Assembly: GCF_023502145.1 (NCBI RefSeq)
Contig: NZ_JAMFLI010000004.1
Location: 186,001 to 250,000, forward strand
Reading direction: 5' to 3'
Source: Craterilacuibacter sp. RT1T
GTDB lineage: Bacteria; Pseudomonadota; Gammaproteobacteria; Burkholderiales; Chromobacteriaceae
DNA: 64,000 nt
The notes under the pieces: generated by a model
Told to the model about the DNA's origin: nothing
Databases searched by the model: none
Seen by the model: the letters and a program-made list of their open reading frames with translations, nothing else
Shown here: positions 28,463 to 37,338 of the stretch, piece by piece
Layout: every line of letters begins with the position of its first letter
Numbering within the stretch: the stretch's first letter is position 1
Made by a program: the position numbers and the translations under genes

Positions 28463-29365
28463 ATGACCACCCCTTCTTCTGCCAGTACCCGTCAGGGACT
28501 GGTTTTTGCTACCGGCGCCTATCTGTGCTGGGGCTTGTTTCCCCTGTACTGGAAACCGCTGCACGAAGTGCCGGCCTTGCAAATTCTGGCGCATCGCATC
28601 GTCTGGTCGGCCTTGTTGCTGACCCTGATTCTGGCGGTGCGCGGGCAATGGGGCTGGCTGGCCGAATCGCTGCGCGACAAGCGGCGTATGGCTTTGCTGG
28701 CGGTTTCGGCCACCATGTTGTCGTGCAACTGGCTGGTGTATATCTGGGCGGTGACGCATAACCGGGTGATCGAGGCCAGCCTCGGATACTTCATCAATCC
28801 GCTGGTCAATGTGCTGCTTGGATGGCTGGTGCTGGGGGAAAGGCTGACGCGGCTGCAGAGTATTGCGGTCGCGTTGTCGGCGCTGGGCGTCGCCTGGCTG
28901 ACGTTTAGTGTGGGCACGCTGCCATGGATCGCGCTGGTACTGGCGGTGTCTTTTGGTATTTATGGCTTGTTGCGCAAGACCGCTCACCTGCCGTCGCTGG
29001 AAGGATTGGCGCTGGAAACCTGGCTGCTGTTTCCATTGGCCTTGGGCGCTTTACTGTGGTTTGAAGCGCAAGGAGAAGGGGTATTCGGCCACGCCGCAAG
29101 TGGGATCAATCTCTTGCTGATTGGGGCCGGTATCGTCACCACCATCCCGCTGCTCTTGTTTGGCGCCGGCGCGCGGCGCTTGCCGATGACCATGCTGGGC
29201 TTGCTGCAATACCTGTCGCCGACCATACAGTTTTTGCTGGGAGTCTGGCTGTATCACGAGCCTTTCTCCGGTACGCGTCTGATTGGTTACGGCCTGATCT
29301 GGAGCGCTTTGCTGCTGTATTCCGGCGTCAGCCTGTTCGGCGCACTGCGTACGCGCCGCACTTGA
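28463..29365 (+). CDS. rarD: RarD-type EamA transporter
   Basis: Inner-membrane protein with ten predicted helices of the drug/metabolite transporter superfamily. RarD marks: GAYLCWGLFPLYWKPLHEVPALQILAHRIVWS, NWLVYIWAVTHNRVIEASLGYFINPLVNVLLG, and the closing LGLLQYLSPTIQFLLGVWLYHEPF. The substrate is unknown, as for RarD elsewhere. I chose the ATG at 28463 (MTTPSSAS); a GTG at 28430 is possible. It ends two bases before the convergent inositol-phosphatase-like gene. Confidence 0.9.
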   Translation: MTTPSSASTRQGLVFATGAYLCWGLFPLYWKPLHEVPALQILAHRIVWSALLLTLILAVRGQWGWLAESLRDKRRMALLAVSATMLSCNWLVYIWAVTHNRVIEASLGYFINPLVNVLLGWLVLGERLTRLQSIAVALSALGVAWLTFSVGTLPWIALVLAVSFGIYGLLRKTAHLPSLEGLALETWLLFPLALGALLWFEAQGEGVFGHAASGINLLLIGAGIVTTIPLLLFGAGARRLPMTMLGLLQYLSPTIQFLLGVWLYHEPFSGTRLIGYGLIWSALLLYSGVSLFGALRTRRT

Positions 29366-29366
29366 A

Positions 29367-30158
29367 TCAGCGGTTGCTGCGCACCCAGCCCAGCCACTGG
29401 GTAAACAGGGCCGGGTTGATGGCGGCGATGGCCGAGCGTGTCCAGAGCGGGCCCTGCCAGTAGTCGTCATCGTCCAGTGTGGCGATGCAGCCACCGGCCT
29501 CCTGCAGAATGAGGGCGCCGGCCGCGTAGTCCCATAGCCGCTGGCCGCCATGCAGATAGATGTCGTAACGGCCGCTGGCCAGATAGCACCAGTCCAGCGT
29601 GCTGGAGCCCATATTGCGCTGGCTGGCGCAGGGCGCCACGCTGTGTATGCGCGAGGCCAGACGCACTGAACGCAGATATTTGATGTCTATGCTGGCGATG
29701 GCGTCACTGATGGGTTTGCTGGTCTGTTTCAGCGGCAGGCGGCTGCCGTTAAGATAGGCGCCCAGTTTGTGGCGCGCATAGAACATCTCGTCAGCCACCG
29801 GGTTGTAGATCACGCCGATTTCGCTTTTACCATGGCGCATCAGCGCCACCGACACGGCAAAATACGGCAGGCCGTTGACGAAGTTGGTGGTGCCGTCTAT
29901 CGGGTCGACCACCCACAAGCCTTCCTGGTTGTCCTGCCACAAGGCATCCTGTTCCGCCGGACTCATTTCTTCGCCCAGTACCGGGTAGGGCAGGATCTGT
30001 GGCAGCAGGCGGGACAGCGCCTGCTGGCAGGCAAGGTCGGCCTCGGTAAACAGCGTGCCGTCATCCTTGCGGCTGGCTCCCACATACAGGAAGCGCGGCA
30101 TGACTTCGGTTTGTGCGACTTCGCGCACGGCACTGATCACCTGATCGACAACATGCAT
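29367..30158 (-). CDS. Inositol monophosphatase family protein
   Basis: Magnesium-dependent phosphatase fold of the SuhB/HisN/CysQ family. Metal motifs are intact: GEEMSPAEQ, WVVDPIDGTTNFVNGLPYFAVSVAL and, near the C-terminus, YDIYLHGGQRLWDYAAGALILQEAGG. At 263 residues it has normal length. Whether it acts on inositol phosphate, histidinol phosphate or another sugar phosphate is not clear. The start at 30158 avoids overlap into the rsmE promoter. Confidence 0.88.
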   Translation of the reverse strand: MHVVDQVISAVREVAQTEVMPRFLYVGASRKDDGTLFTEADLACQQALSRLLPQILPYPVLGEEMSPAEQDALWQDNQEGLWVVDPIDGTTNFVNGLPYFAVSVALMRHGKSEIGVIYNPVADEMFYARHKLGAYLNGSRLPLKQTSKPISDAIASIDIKYLRSVRLASRIHSVAPCASQRNMGSSTLDWCYLASGRYDIYLHGGQRLWDYAAGALILQEAGGCIATLDDDDYWQGPLWTRSAIAAINPALFTQWLGWVRSNR

Positions 30159-30279
30159 ACTGGCGGCCTTTTGCTGGATGCCGGTCAAACACCGGCCGAA
30201 CGCTATAATAGCGAACTCATTATATTGCGGTGCGGATAAAATATCCGTTTCGCCTGCTTATCTCGGGACGACCCAAATA

Positions 30280-31005
30280 ATGCCAAGGTTTTACGTAGAC
30301 ACGCCACTTTTATCCGATCAGGAATTTTCATTGCCGGAGGAAGTGGTGCGCCATATCCAGGTTTTGCGGCTGCAGGCAGGAGACAGCCTTACCTTGTTCA
30401 ACGGCCAGGGTGGCGAATATCCGGCAATATTGCTGACGCTGGGCAAACGCGAGGCGCGCTGCATCATCGGTGCCCATCTGCCCACTGCCTGTGAAAGCCC
30501 GGTATGGCTGGGCTTGGCGCAAGCCATATCGGCCGGCGACAAAATGGAGTTTACCCTGCAAAAGGGGGTGGAAATGGGGGTTAGCGTATTCCAGCCGCTA
30601 TCCACCGAACGCTCCATCGTCCGCCTGTCGGGGGAACGTGCGCAAAAGCGTATTGAACGCTGGCAGGAAATTGTCGTGTCGGCGTGCGAGCAGTGCGGCC
30701 GCAATACTATCCCTGAAGTCCGTCCCATCCTGACACTGAAAGAATGGCTGGCGCACCCACCCGAAGCCGATGCCCGCCTGATTCTGTCGCCGCTAGGCGA
30801 GCGCAAGCTGGCTGACCTCGCGCAGGCACCGCAAAAATTATGGCTGATGGCCGGGCCCGAGGGCGGGTTTTCCGGGCAGGAAGAACAGGCGGCATTGGCA
30901 TCCGGCTGGACGCCTTTGCGTCTGGGGCCGCGCGTGCTGCGTACGGAAACCGCGGCACTGGCGGCGGTCGCCGCCGTGCAGACACGCTGGGGAGATTACT
31001 GCTGA
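30280..31005 (+). CDS. rsmE: 16S rRNA m3U1498 methyltransferase
   Basis: SPOUT-class methyltransferase that methylates N3 of U1498 in 16S rRNA. It starts MPRFYVDTPLL with the PUA-like domain (HIQVLRLQAGDSLTLFNGQGGEY), then QAISAGDKMEFTLQKGVEMGVSVFQPLSTERS, and the knotted SAM site LMAGPEGGFSGQEEQAA followed by RLGPRVLRTETAALAAVA. Of 241 residues; full length. The ATG at 30280 fits the family; the frame extends upstream only into non-coding sequence shared with the neighbouring promoter. Confidence 0.95.
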   Translation: MPRFYVDTPLLSDQEFSLPEEVVRHIQVLRLQAGDSLTLFNGQGGEYPAILLTLGKREARCIIGAHLPTACESPVWLGLAQAISAGDKMEFTLQKGVEMGVSVFQPLSTERSIVRLSGERAQKRIERWQEIVVSACEQCGRNTIPEVRPILTLKEWLAHPPEADARLILSPLGERKLADLAQAPQKLWLMAGPEGGFSGQEEQAALASGWTPLRLGPRVLRTETAALAAVAAVQTRWGDYC

Positions 31006-31008
31006 GGT

Positions 31009-31551
31009 TCAGACTTCGCGGTAAACCAGATTGCCCGAAAACAGCAGTTCCTTGTCGCTAAGCTGGGCATGGCTGGCGCCGGGCTGGATGCGGTCGAATA
31101 CGAAGCGGCGTGTGCCGCATTGCAAGGTGGCCGGGATGGGCGCGTCTTCGTAGCGGCCGACGATTTCTGCCGATGGTATCGGCTCTATGCCTGCCGGCAG
31201 CGATACGCCTTGTGTTGCCGGTAGTTCCAGCTCCCAGTCCTGGGCATCTTTTTCCGGCAGTTTGGCCGGTGCCGCCTGACGCAGCCAGAGCAGCAGCAGC
31301 CATTGCGGCAGCAAGGCCTTATGCACGCGCTTGTCGTCGGTGACGACACAACTCACCTTGAACTCGGTATGGCAGCCAGGGCAGCGCGCCAGTGCGACGA
31401 TAAACAGGCGGTCTTGAACCATGACAGCCTCACCTGCCATATTGTCTGCCGCAACCAGTTGCTGGCACTGCGGACAATGCTTGGCAAAACGGCTGATCGA
31501 GTTGCCATTGTTGAAGCGGATAGGTAAATAGCGTGCGATAGGTCCGGACAT
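31009..31551 (-). CDS. Zinc-ribbon protein of unknown function
   Basis: A 180-residue protein I do not recognise. Two CxxC knuckles, CPQCQQL and CPGCHTEF (about residues 26 to 60), suggest one zinc ribbon near the N-terminus. The rest is without cysteine and has no membrane segment; the end (QLSDKELLFSGNLVYREV) is fairly polar. The ATG at 31551 (MSGPIARYLPIRF) is preferred to a frame reaching 31635. It lies tail to tail with rsmE, three bases apart. Confidence 0.65.
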   Translation of the reverse strand: MSGPIARYLPIRFNNGNSISRFAKHCPQCQQLVAADNMAGEAVMVQDRLFIVALARCPGCHTEFKVSCVVTDDKRVHKALLPQWLLLLWLRQAAPAKLPEKDAQDWELELPATQGVSLPAGIEPIPSAEIVGRYEDAPIPATLQCGTRRFVFDRIQPGASHAQLSDKELLFSGNLVYREV

Positions 31552-31641
31552 GCGATGACGTTGCCTGTGATAAGTAGCGCCGCCATTATACGTCAGCCCG
31601 CAAGGTGATTGCGTCTGGCGTGTGCTATATGGCAAGACGGC

Positions 31642-32079
31642 TTAAAACTTCAGCTGCAGGGCCCGGAACAGATGCGCCAGCGTCCAGGCCGGGCCTATCA
31701 GTAAAAATTGCACATCCTTGAAAAAGGAAGGTTTTTTGCCTTCTATCTTGTGGCCGATAAACTGGCCTATCCAGGCCAGTACAAATACCAGCAGCGACAG
31801 CGGCAAGACCGGAATGCCCAGTCTGGGCAGCCAGGCCAGTAGCCCCAGCATGCTACCGCACATCAGCCCCATCGCCAGTGCCATGCGCCAGGATAGCCGC
31901 AGATAAAACAGCAGACCCAGTGCCAGCAAGATATAGGCCGGATTGATCGCTGCGGGAATGGATGAGGCCAGCCCGAACACGGCAAACACGATGGCGGGTA
32001 CGCATAGCTTGTGGATGGCGATATTGGTCGGATGGCGGTGGCTAGCGCCATAGTCGTCCAGCCATTGGGTCAAAGTCAT
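31642..32079 (-). CDS. Mpo1-like (DUF962) membrane protein
   Basis: A 145-residue protein with four hydrophobic segments that matches the DUF962/YGL010w family: LTQWLDDYGASHRHPTNIAIHKLCVPAIVF at the start and WIGQFIGHKIEGKKPSFFKDVQFLLIGPAWTLAHL near the end. The yeast member Mpo1 is an iron-dependent dioxygenase that oxidises 2-hydroxy fatty acids; the conserved histidines (H14, H23 and the QFIGH histidine) are kept here. The bacterial role is not shown. Confidence 0.85.
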   Translation of the reverse strand: MTLTQWLDDYGASHRHPTNIAIHKLCVPAIVFAVFGLASSIPAAINPAYILLALGLLFYLRLSWRMALAMGLMCGSMLGLLAWLPRLGIPVLPLSLLVFVLAWIGQFIGHKIEGKKPSFFKDVQFLLIGPAWTLAHLFRALQLKF

Positions 32080-32213
32080 GCCATATCTCCTTTTTATTCA
32101 AATACAATAGCGTTTGCCGCCCAAGGCAGGCAAGGCGTTTGATATGGAACAAACCTGCAGCTATTGGCAATAGGGCATTGCATCGTCCATCGTTAGAATA
32201 AGAAAACCCTACT

Positions 32214-32942
32214 ATGGACACTGCAGTGAACCAGACCGCCAAGCCCCGTTTCCAGTGCATCAAGGAGCATATCCTGGATGGCATCCATCGCCAGCTGTAT
32301 CTGCCTGGCTGCAAAATCCCGTCCGAGCTTGATCTGGCAAGGGATTTTGCTGTGTCGCGCATGACGGTGAACAAGGCTTTGCGCGAACTGAGCGATGAAG
32401 GCGTGTTATTGCGTTTTGCCGGCGACGGGACTTATGTAGCGGAAAACAAGGTGGCCGCACCGTTACTGGACGTCAACAATATCCGGCAGGAAATTCATAC
32501 CCGCGGTCATCATTATGTGGCGGATGTGGTCAGTCTGTGTGCGCTGGCCGCGGATCAGGAGACGGCGCAATACCTCGAAGTCGAGCCCGGAATGGATCTG
32601 TACTATTCGCTGATCGTGCATCGCGAGGACGGATTGGCGGTGCAGCTGGAGGAGCGTTTTGTACATCCGCACTGGGTGCCGGATTATCTGGCGCAGGATT
32701 TCACCCGCGAGACGCCGAACAGTTATTTGCGGCGTAGCGCGAGCCTGACCGAAATCGAGCATGCCATTTCTGCCGTGATGCCGGGTGTGCGGGAGCAGAG
32801 CTTGTTGGCGCTTAATGCCAACGAGCCCTGCTTACTGGTGCAGCGTCACAGCCACTCGCACAAAAATCTGGTGAGCTTTACCCGGCTGTGGCATCCCGGG
32901 CACCGTTACAGCCTGCACTCGCGTGTATTGCTGGATAGCTAG
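32214..32942 (+). CDS. GntR-family regulator, HutC type
   Basis: A 242-residue repressor with an N-terminal winged helix (IKEHILDGIHRQLYLPGCKIPSELDLARDFAVSRMTVNKALRELSDEGVL, residues 17-66) and a C-terminal UTRA effector domain (YSLIVHREDGLAVQLEERFVHP to LHSRVLLDS). The sequence resembles HutC, which senses urocanate and represses histidine degradation, but no hut genes are in this window, so its targets lie elsewhere or the ligand differs. The start is an ATG at 32214 without a strong ribosome site. Confidence 0.85.
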   Translation: MDTAVNQTAKPRFQCIKEHILDGIHRQLYLPGCKIPSELDLARDFAVSRMTVNKALRELSDEGVLLRFAGDGTYVAENKVAAPLLDVNNIRQEIHTRGHHYVADVVSLCALAADQETAQYLEVEPGMDLYYSLIVHREDGLAVQLEERFVHPHWVPDYLAQDFTRETPNSYLRRSASLTEIEHAISAVMPGVREQSLLALNANEPCLLVQRHSHSHKNLVSFTRLWHPGHRYSLHSRVLLDS

Positions 32943-32948
32943 ACGCTA

Positions 32949-32988
32949 CAAAAAAAGGCCACATCCGCAAGCGGTGTGGCCTTTTTTC
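32949..32988. terminator. Bidirectional terminator
   Basis: Stem AAAAAAGGCCACA with TGTGGCCTTTTTT around a short loop. It sits between the HutC-type gene and the convergent DUF2059 gene and can end both transcripts. Confidence 0.9.
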
Positions 32989-33002
32989 ATGCAGTCGGCG
33001 GC

Positions 33003-33548
33003 TTACTTGCCGCTGATGCTCTTGCCGTAGCTAGCTGCTGCGGCTTCCATTTTCGGTAGCAGCGCTTTTTGTGCGGACTGCATGACATCGGCAGCGGCAC
33101 GGTCAATGACTGCACCATTGGACTGCAGCCATTTCTGGCCGGCAGGCGTCTTGACGAAGGCGGTAATCTGCTTGATCTCGGCGGTGGTAAAGGCCGAGCC
33201 GTAGCTGTTTACCAGTGCCTGTTCGAATTGCTGCTTGGTGGCACTGGAGTCGAAGTAGTCCTTCACCAGTTTCATCTGGCTATCGCCATAGGCTTTCAGG
33301 CCATCTTGTGCTTTTTTCTGCTGTTCGGCGGTCAGCTCGATCTTGTTGTCGACCAGATATTTTTGCAGCAGCGGGCCGGCGCTGGTGGCAGCGCGCTGCG
33401 CCAGCATAGGCAGCATGCCGTTGATGCGGGTTGCGCTGATCAGTTCCTTGACCGCGGCCGTATCGGCTGCAGGCGCGGCCTGAACCATCATGGGTACAGC
33501 CAGAAGCAGGGCGGACAGCAGACCGGCGATGCGGCGTTGAGCGAACAT
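33003..33548 (-). CDS. DUF2059 periplasmic protein
   Basis: A 181-residue protein with a clear Sec signal peptide (IAGLLSALLLAVPMMVQAAPA, cleavage after about residue 24) followed by a helical DUF2059 domain: ELISATRINGMLPML, DYFDSSATKQQFEQALVNSYGSAFTTAEIKQITAFVKTPAGQKWLQ. The TTAEIKQITAFVKTPAGQKWL block is the family core. Function unknown; exported to the periplasm. Transcribed alone. Confidence 0.88.
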   Translation of the reverse strand: MFAQRRIAGLLSALLLAVPMMVQAAPAADTAAVKELISATRINGMLPMLAQRAATSAGPLLQKYLVDNKIELTAEQQKKAQDGLKAYGDSQMKLVKDYFDSSATKQQFEQALVNSYGSAFTTAEIKQITAFVKTPAGQKWLQSNGAVIDRAAADVMQSAQKALLPKMEAAAASYGKSISGK

Positions 33549-33815
33549 GAGGTTTCCTTTTCAATTAAGCCAGGTGCACAGGGAAAGCAGTTTGGCATTT
33601 GCTGTGCTTTTGGTCAAAGGCTGTGCAAATGCTTACTTTTCTATTGAAGCAGCTATTGTGGTGTATTGCCTGTATTCAATAGGCGGCACTGCTAAAACTT
33701 GGGAGCAATTAGTCGCCACCCCGTCTGGTACAGGCCGGCTACGCTATGTTAAGTTAGTCGATTGTATACAAAACACCACAGCTCAAGGCTGCACTTACAC
33801 GCAAGGACACACACT

Positions 33816-35204
33816 ATGTTTGCAGCAGAAATCTATAGCGCCCGTCGTGCCCGGCTGGCGGATGCCGGTCTGTCCGGTCTGGTGGTATTGCTGGGCAATG
33901 TCGATGCGCCGATGAATTACGCGCATAACCCCTACCACTTTGTGCAGGACGGCAGCTTCCGCTATTTCTTCGGCCTGGATATGCAGGGCCTGGCCGGCGT
34001 GCTTGATCTGGATCAGGGGGAGGTCGCATTGTATGGCGACGAGCCCGAAGTGGCGGACATTGTGTGGACCGGCCCCTTGCCGGCGCTGAGCGCGCGTGCG
34101 GCCGATGTCGGCGTCGGCCTGACCCGACCTTATGCCCAGCTGGCAACGGCGATACAGGCGGCGCAGGCCGCCGGCCGTCCGGTGCACTATTTGCAGCCTT
34201 ACCGTGGCGAAACGGTGCTGGAGCTGGCACGCCTGCTCAACTGCAGCAGCGATGCCATCAAGCCCGGCTTTTCCGTGGCGCTGACCCATGCCGTCGTTGC
34301 CCTGCGTGAAATCAAGCAGGATGTCGAAATCGCCGAAATGGAAGCGGCGCTGGCGGTAACGCGCGAGATGCATATCGCGGCCATGCGCGCGGCGCGCCCC
34401 GGCGCCTTCGAGTACCAAGCGGTCGGCGCCATGGAAGGCATTATGCGCAGCCAGGATCTGCGTCTGGCCTATCCGTCCATTTTCTCGCGTCGCGGCGAAG
34501 TGCTGCATAACGAGCACTACAAGGGTCAGCTGCAAGCCGGCGATCTGGCATTGAATGATACCGGTTGCACCTCGGCCGGCGGCTACGCCAGCGATATTAC
34601 CCGCACCATTCCGGTGGGCGGGCGCTTTAGCGACAGCCAGCGTGCCATTTACGAAATCGTGCTGGAAATGCAGGAAAGCGCGATCGCTGCCCTGCGTCCG
34701 GGCGTGCGCTACCTCGATATGCACAAGCTGGCGGCACGCGTGATGGTCGAAAAAATGACGGCACTGGGCTTTTTCCATGGCGACGCGGCGGAAATCGTCG
34801 AGTCGGGGGCTTACGCCATTGCCTTCCCGCATGGTCTGGGTCACCAGATCGGGCTGGATGTGCACGATATGGAAGCACTGGGCGAAGACCTGGTCGGCTA
34901 CGGCGAAGGGCTGGCGCGTAGCCCGCTGTTTGGCCTGGGTTATCTGCGTCTGGCCAAATCGCTTAAGGCCGGCATGGTGCTGACCGTCGAGCCCGGCATC
35001 TACTTTATCCCGGCACTGATCGAAGCCTGGCAGGCCGAAGGCCGCCACGCCGGCCTGATCAACTACGCCCGCTTCCTGGAATACCGCGATTTCGGCGGCA
35101 TCCGTCTGGAAGACAATGTGTTGATTACGGCCGATGGCAGCCGCATTCTGGGCGAGCATATCCCCAAGACCGTGGCCGAAGTCGAAGCGGTGATGGCCGC
35201 TTAA
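33816..35204 (+). CDS. Xaa-Pro aminopeptidase (M24B family)
   Basis: A 462-residue pita-bread metallopeptidase with an aminopeptidase P-type N-terminal domain, expected to remove N-terminal residues ahead of proline or act as a prolidase. Metal ligands are visible: GDLALNDTGCTSAGGYASDITRTIPVGG (two Asp), GLGHQIGLDVHDME (His), LTVEPGIYFIP (Glu) and GGIRLEDNVLIT (Glu). The ATG at 33816 has AAGGA ahead. It stands alone with its own terminator. Confidence 0.92.
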   Translation: MFAAEIYSARRARLADAGLSGLVVLLGNVDAPMNYAHNPYHFVQDGSFRYFFGLDMQGLAGVLDLDQGEVALYGDEPEVADIVWTGPLPALSARAADVGVGLTRPYAQLATAIQAAQAAGRPVHYLQPYRGETVLELARLLNCSSDAIKPGFSVALTHAVVALREIKQDVEIAEMEAALAVTREMHIAAMRAARPGAFEYQAVGAMEGIMRSQDLRLAYPSIFSRRGEVLHNEHYKGQLQAGDLALNDTGCTSAGGYASDITRTIPVGGRFSDSQRAIYEIVLEMQESAIAALRPGVRYLDMHKLAARVMVEKMTALGFFHGDAAEIVESGAYAIAFPHGLGHQIGLDVHDMEALGEDLVGYGEGLARSPLFGLGYLRLAKSLKAGMVLTVEPGIYFIPALIEAWQAEGRHAGLINYARFLEYRDFGGIRLEDNVLITADGSRILGEHIPKTVAEVEAVMAA

Positions 35205-35225
35205 GCCGGACGCACTGTTGCATGA

Positions 35226-35249
35226 AAGCCGCCTGCGGGCGGTTTTTTT
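35226..35249 (+). terminator. Terminator after the Xaa-Pro peptidase
   Basis: Stem AAGCCGCC / GGGCGGTT with a short TGC loop and a run of seven T, about 20 bases after the stop. Confidence 0.88.
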
Positions 35250-35327
35250 GCGCCGGCCGCCCGGCCCGCTTGCACTTGGCGCGGCTTGCTTCTAGCTTGT
35301 CAGCATCCGCACACCGAGGGCGTTATC

Positions 35328-35795
35328 ATGAGTCGGGATGTCAGAATCCGTCTGGCCGAATCGCAGGATATCGATGCCATCCTGCCGCTGTTTACCGCCT
35401 ACCGGGTGTTTTACGGCCTGGAGCCGCGCACGGCAGACAGCTGGGCCTATCTGGCGGCGCGGCTAGCGGATGGCTCGGCCAGGGTCTTGCTGGCCGAGGA
35501 CGAAGAGGGCGAAGGGCTGGGGCTGGTGTTGATGTATCCGGGGTTTGACTCGCTGGCGCTGGCGCCAAGCTGGCTATTATCCGATCTGTTTGTCGAGCCG
35601 GAGGCGCGCGGCCACGGCATTGCGCAAGCCTTGATGCAGGCCGCGCATGTTCTGGCTGCCGAGCAGGGCGCCGACAGCATGCTGCTGGAAACCGCGCACG
35701 ACAATCTGGCGGCACAGGCGCTGTATGGCAAGCTGGGCTATGTGCGCGACCAGGTATTCGGGCGCTATGCGCTCAAGCTGTCCCGGACGGATTGA
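35328..35795 (+). CDS. GNAT N-acetyltransferase
   Basis: A 155-residue GNAT-fold acyltransferase: beta-strand WLLSDLFVEPEARGHGIAQALMQAA with the acetyl-CoA loop (Q/R-x-x-G-x-A form), and the C-terminal ETAHDNLAAQALYGKLGYVRD. The substrate is not predictable. The ATG at 35328 (MSRDVRIRLAE) has GAGG 12 bases ahead and is better than an upstream frame start at 35286. Its last 23 bases overlap the 3' end of the convergent dehydrogenase gene. Confidence 0.88.
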   Translation: MSRDVRIRLAESQDIDAILPLFTAYRVFYGLEPRTADSWAYLAARLADGSARVLLAEDEEGEGLGLVLMYPGFDSLALAPSWLLSDLFVEPEARGHGIAQALMQAAHVLAAEQGADSMLLETAHDNLAAQALYGKLGYVRDQVFGRYALKLSRTD

Positions 35796-36672
35796 GCGAC
35801 GAATTTGCCTGCGGCCAATCGAACAGGCGCACCAGCGCGCTGATATTGTCGCGGCCGAAGCCACGGGCCTGAGCAATGGCCAGTACCTGATGGACGGCCT
35901 GACTGGTGGGCAGCTCGGCCTCCAGTGCGCCGGCTGCCTCCAGCAGATAGCGGAAATCCTTTTCGAGCAAGTCCAGCGATAGCTGTGGCGCGAAGTTGCG
36001 TGCCAGCATCAGCCGGGCGCTGGCGCAGACTGCCGGGCTGGCGATGGGGGTGGAGCTGATGATGTCCAGCGCCCGGTCCGGGTCGACGCCGGCCTTGGCC
36101 AGAAAGCCGAGAATCTCGGCCATGGCGGTCATTTGCGTACCCAGCAGCGCATTGAGCGCCAGTTTCAACTGTGCGCCCTGACCGTTACCGCCGACATGAT
36201 GCACCACGCTGCCCATGGTTTTGAGAATGGGACGGGCGCGGCGAAAGGCGCTTTCCTGACCGCCGACCAGATATACCAGCTGACCGGTCTCGGCCTGGCT
36301 GCGCGAGCCGGAAACGGGGGCGTCCAGAAAGTTGCTACTGCCCAGCGCCTGTGACAATTCGTGTATCCACGCGGATGACAGCGTGCCGGACTCTATCGCC
36401 AGTACATCGTCGCCCAGGGCCGCCAGTGCGCCGGTTTGGGCATCCAGCCACACGGCACGCGAGGCCGTGTCGTCGCTGAGCATGGTCATCACCACATCGG
36501 CATCCTTGACCGCTGCGCGCGGCGTTTCGGCCATATGGGCGCCATGGTGGGCCAGCAGGCGGCGCTGTTCATCTGACCGGTCCCATACCGTCAGCGGGTA
36601 ACCCGCCATCGCCAGCCGTCCGGCCATGCGCGAGCCCATGCCGCCCAGACCGAGAAATGCGATTCTGCTCAT
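35773..36672 (-). CDS. Beta-hydroxyacid dehydrogenase family oxidoreductase
   Basis: A 299-residue member of the 3-hydroxyisobutyrate/6-phosphogluconate dehydrogenase superfamily. It has the Rossmann motif FLGLGGMGSRMAGRL, a substrate-site segment DAPVSGSRSQAETGQLVYLVGG and the catalytic lysine in LKLALNALLG. The second beta strand ends VWDRSD, so cofactor preference is not obvious. It differs from the sulfoquinovose-cluster homologue at 49236, which has DAPVVKS at the substrate loop. It is followed downstream on the minus strand by no other gene; its role is unknown. Confidence 0.87.
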   Translation of the reverse strand: MSRIAFLGLGGMGSRMAGRLAMAGYPLTVWDRSDEQRRLLAHHGAHMAETPRAAVKDADVVMTMLSDDTASRAVWLDAQTGALAALGDDVLAIESGTLSSAWIHELSQALGSSNFLDAPVSGSRSQAETGQLVYLVGGQESAFRRARPILKTMGSVVHHVGGNGQGAQLKLALNALLGTQMTAMAEILGFLAKAGVDPDRALDIISSTPIASPAVCASARLMLARNFAPQLSLDLLEKDFRYLLEAAGALEAELPTSQAVHQVLAIAQARGFGRDNISALVRLFDWPQANSSLNPSGTA

Positions 36673-36690
36673 GATCCCGTTCCCTTGTTT

Positions 36691-37320
36691 TCAGCCGGCC
36701 AGTGCCGGGTTCAGGCTGTAACTGCCGGTCAGGCTGGCGCTGGCCAGCGTGTGGCGGGCGATGGCCGCCCGCACCGCCGCGCCATCTGCACGCTCGCCCA
36801 AACCCAGGCTCGGGGTGTCGAGCGCATGCAGGGTAAACACATAGTGGTGCAGCCGGGCATCGTTCCACGGCGGGCACGGGCCATCGTAGCCGTAGTAGTC
36901 GCCGGCCATGTCCGGGTCGCCGGCATTCCAGCCGGTATAGTCGTTGATGCCGTGACGCATGCCGCCCGGCGCATCCGGCCCCGCCTTGCCGCCCACGGTC
37001 ACGCCGCTGCTATGGCTGCCTTCGGCAATGTCGTGGGTGGTGGCCGGGATATCCAGCAGCAGCCAGTGGAAAAAATCGGTACGCGGCAGATCGGCTGTGA
37101 TGGTGCGCCCCTCTACATTGACGTCGGTGCCGACACTGGGTACATCCGGGTCATGGCACACTAGCGCAAACGAGCGCGTGCCGACCGGCTCGCCCTGCCA
37201 GTGCAGATGGGGGTTGAGGTTGTCGGACAGGGCGATATGGCCACTGTTTGCCGGTACGGCAAAGGCGTAGCGGCCGGGAATACGGGCACCATCCTGAAAA
37301 CTGTCGCTAAAGAGTTGCAT
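36691..37320 (-). CDS. YbhB/YbcL (Raf kinase inhibitor-like) protein
   Basis: A 209-residue phosphatidylethanolamine-binding-protein fold. Visible: ALVCHDPDVP (DPD ligand site), FFHWLLLDIPATTHDIAEG (HWLL signature), GGMRHGINDYTGW, and YYGYDGPCPPWNDARLHHYVFTLHALD (GPCPPWND, HHY). The bacterial role is unknown. It forms a tight minus-strand set with the Old Yellow Enzyme gene upstream (18 bases) and the dehydrogenase downstream (18 bases), so the three probably share a transcript. Confidence 0.92.
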   Translation of the reverse strand: MQLFSDSFQDGARIPGRYAFAVPANSGHIALSDNLNPHLHWQGEPVGTRSFALVCHDPDVPSVGTDVNVEGRTITADLPRTDFFHWLLLDIPATTHDIAEGSHSSGVTVGGKAGPDAPGGMRHGINDYTGWNAGDPDMAGDYYGYDGPCPPWNDARLHHYVFTLHALDTPSLGLGERADGAAVRAAIARHTLASASLTGSYSLNPALAG

Positions 37321-37338
37321 AAAGGTCTCCTTGAGAAT

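Noticed and set aside
32214-32942. Histidine-utilisation operon next to the HutC-type regulator
   Set aside because: No hutH, hutU, hutI or hutG relative was found in the window.
33795-35159. 454-residue frame antisense to the Xaa-Pro peptidase
   Set aside because: Shadow of the M24 gene, whose metal ligands are all in place on the plus strand.
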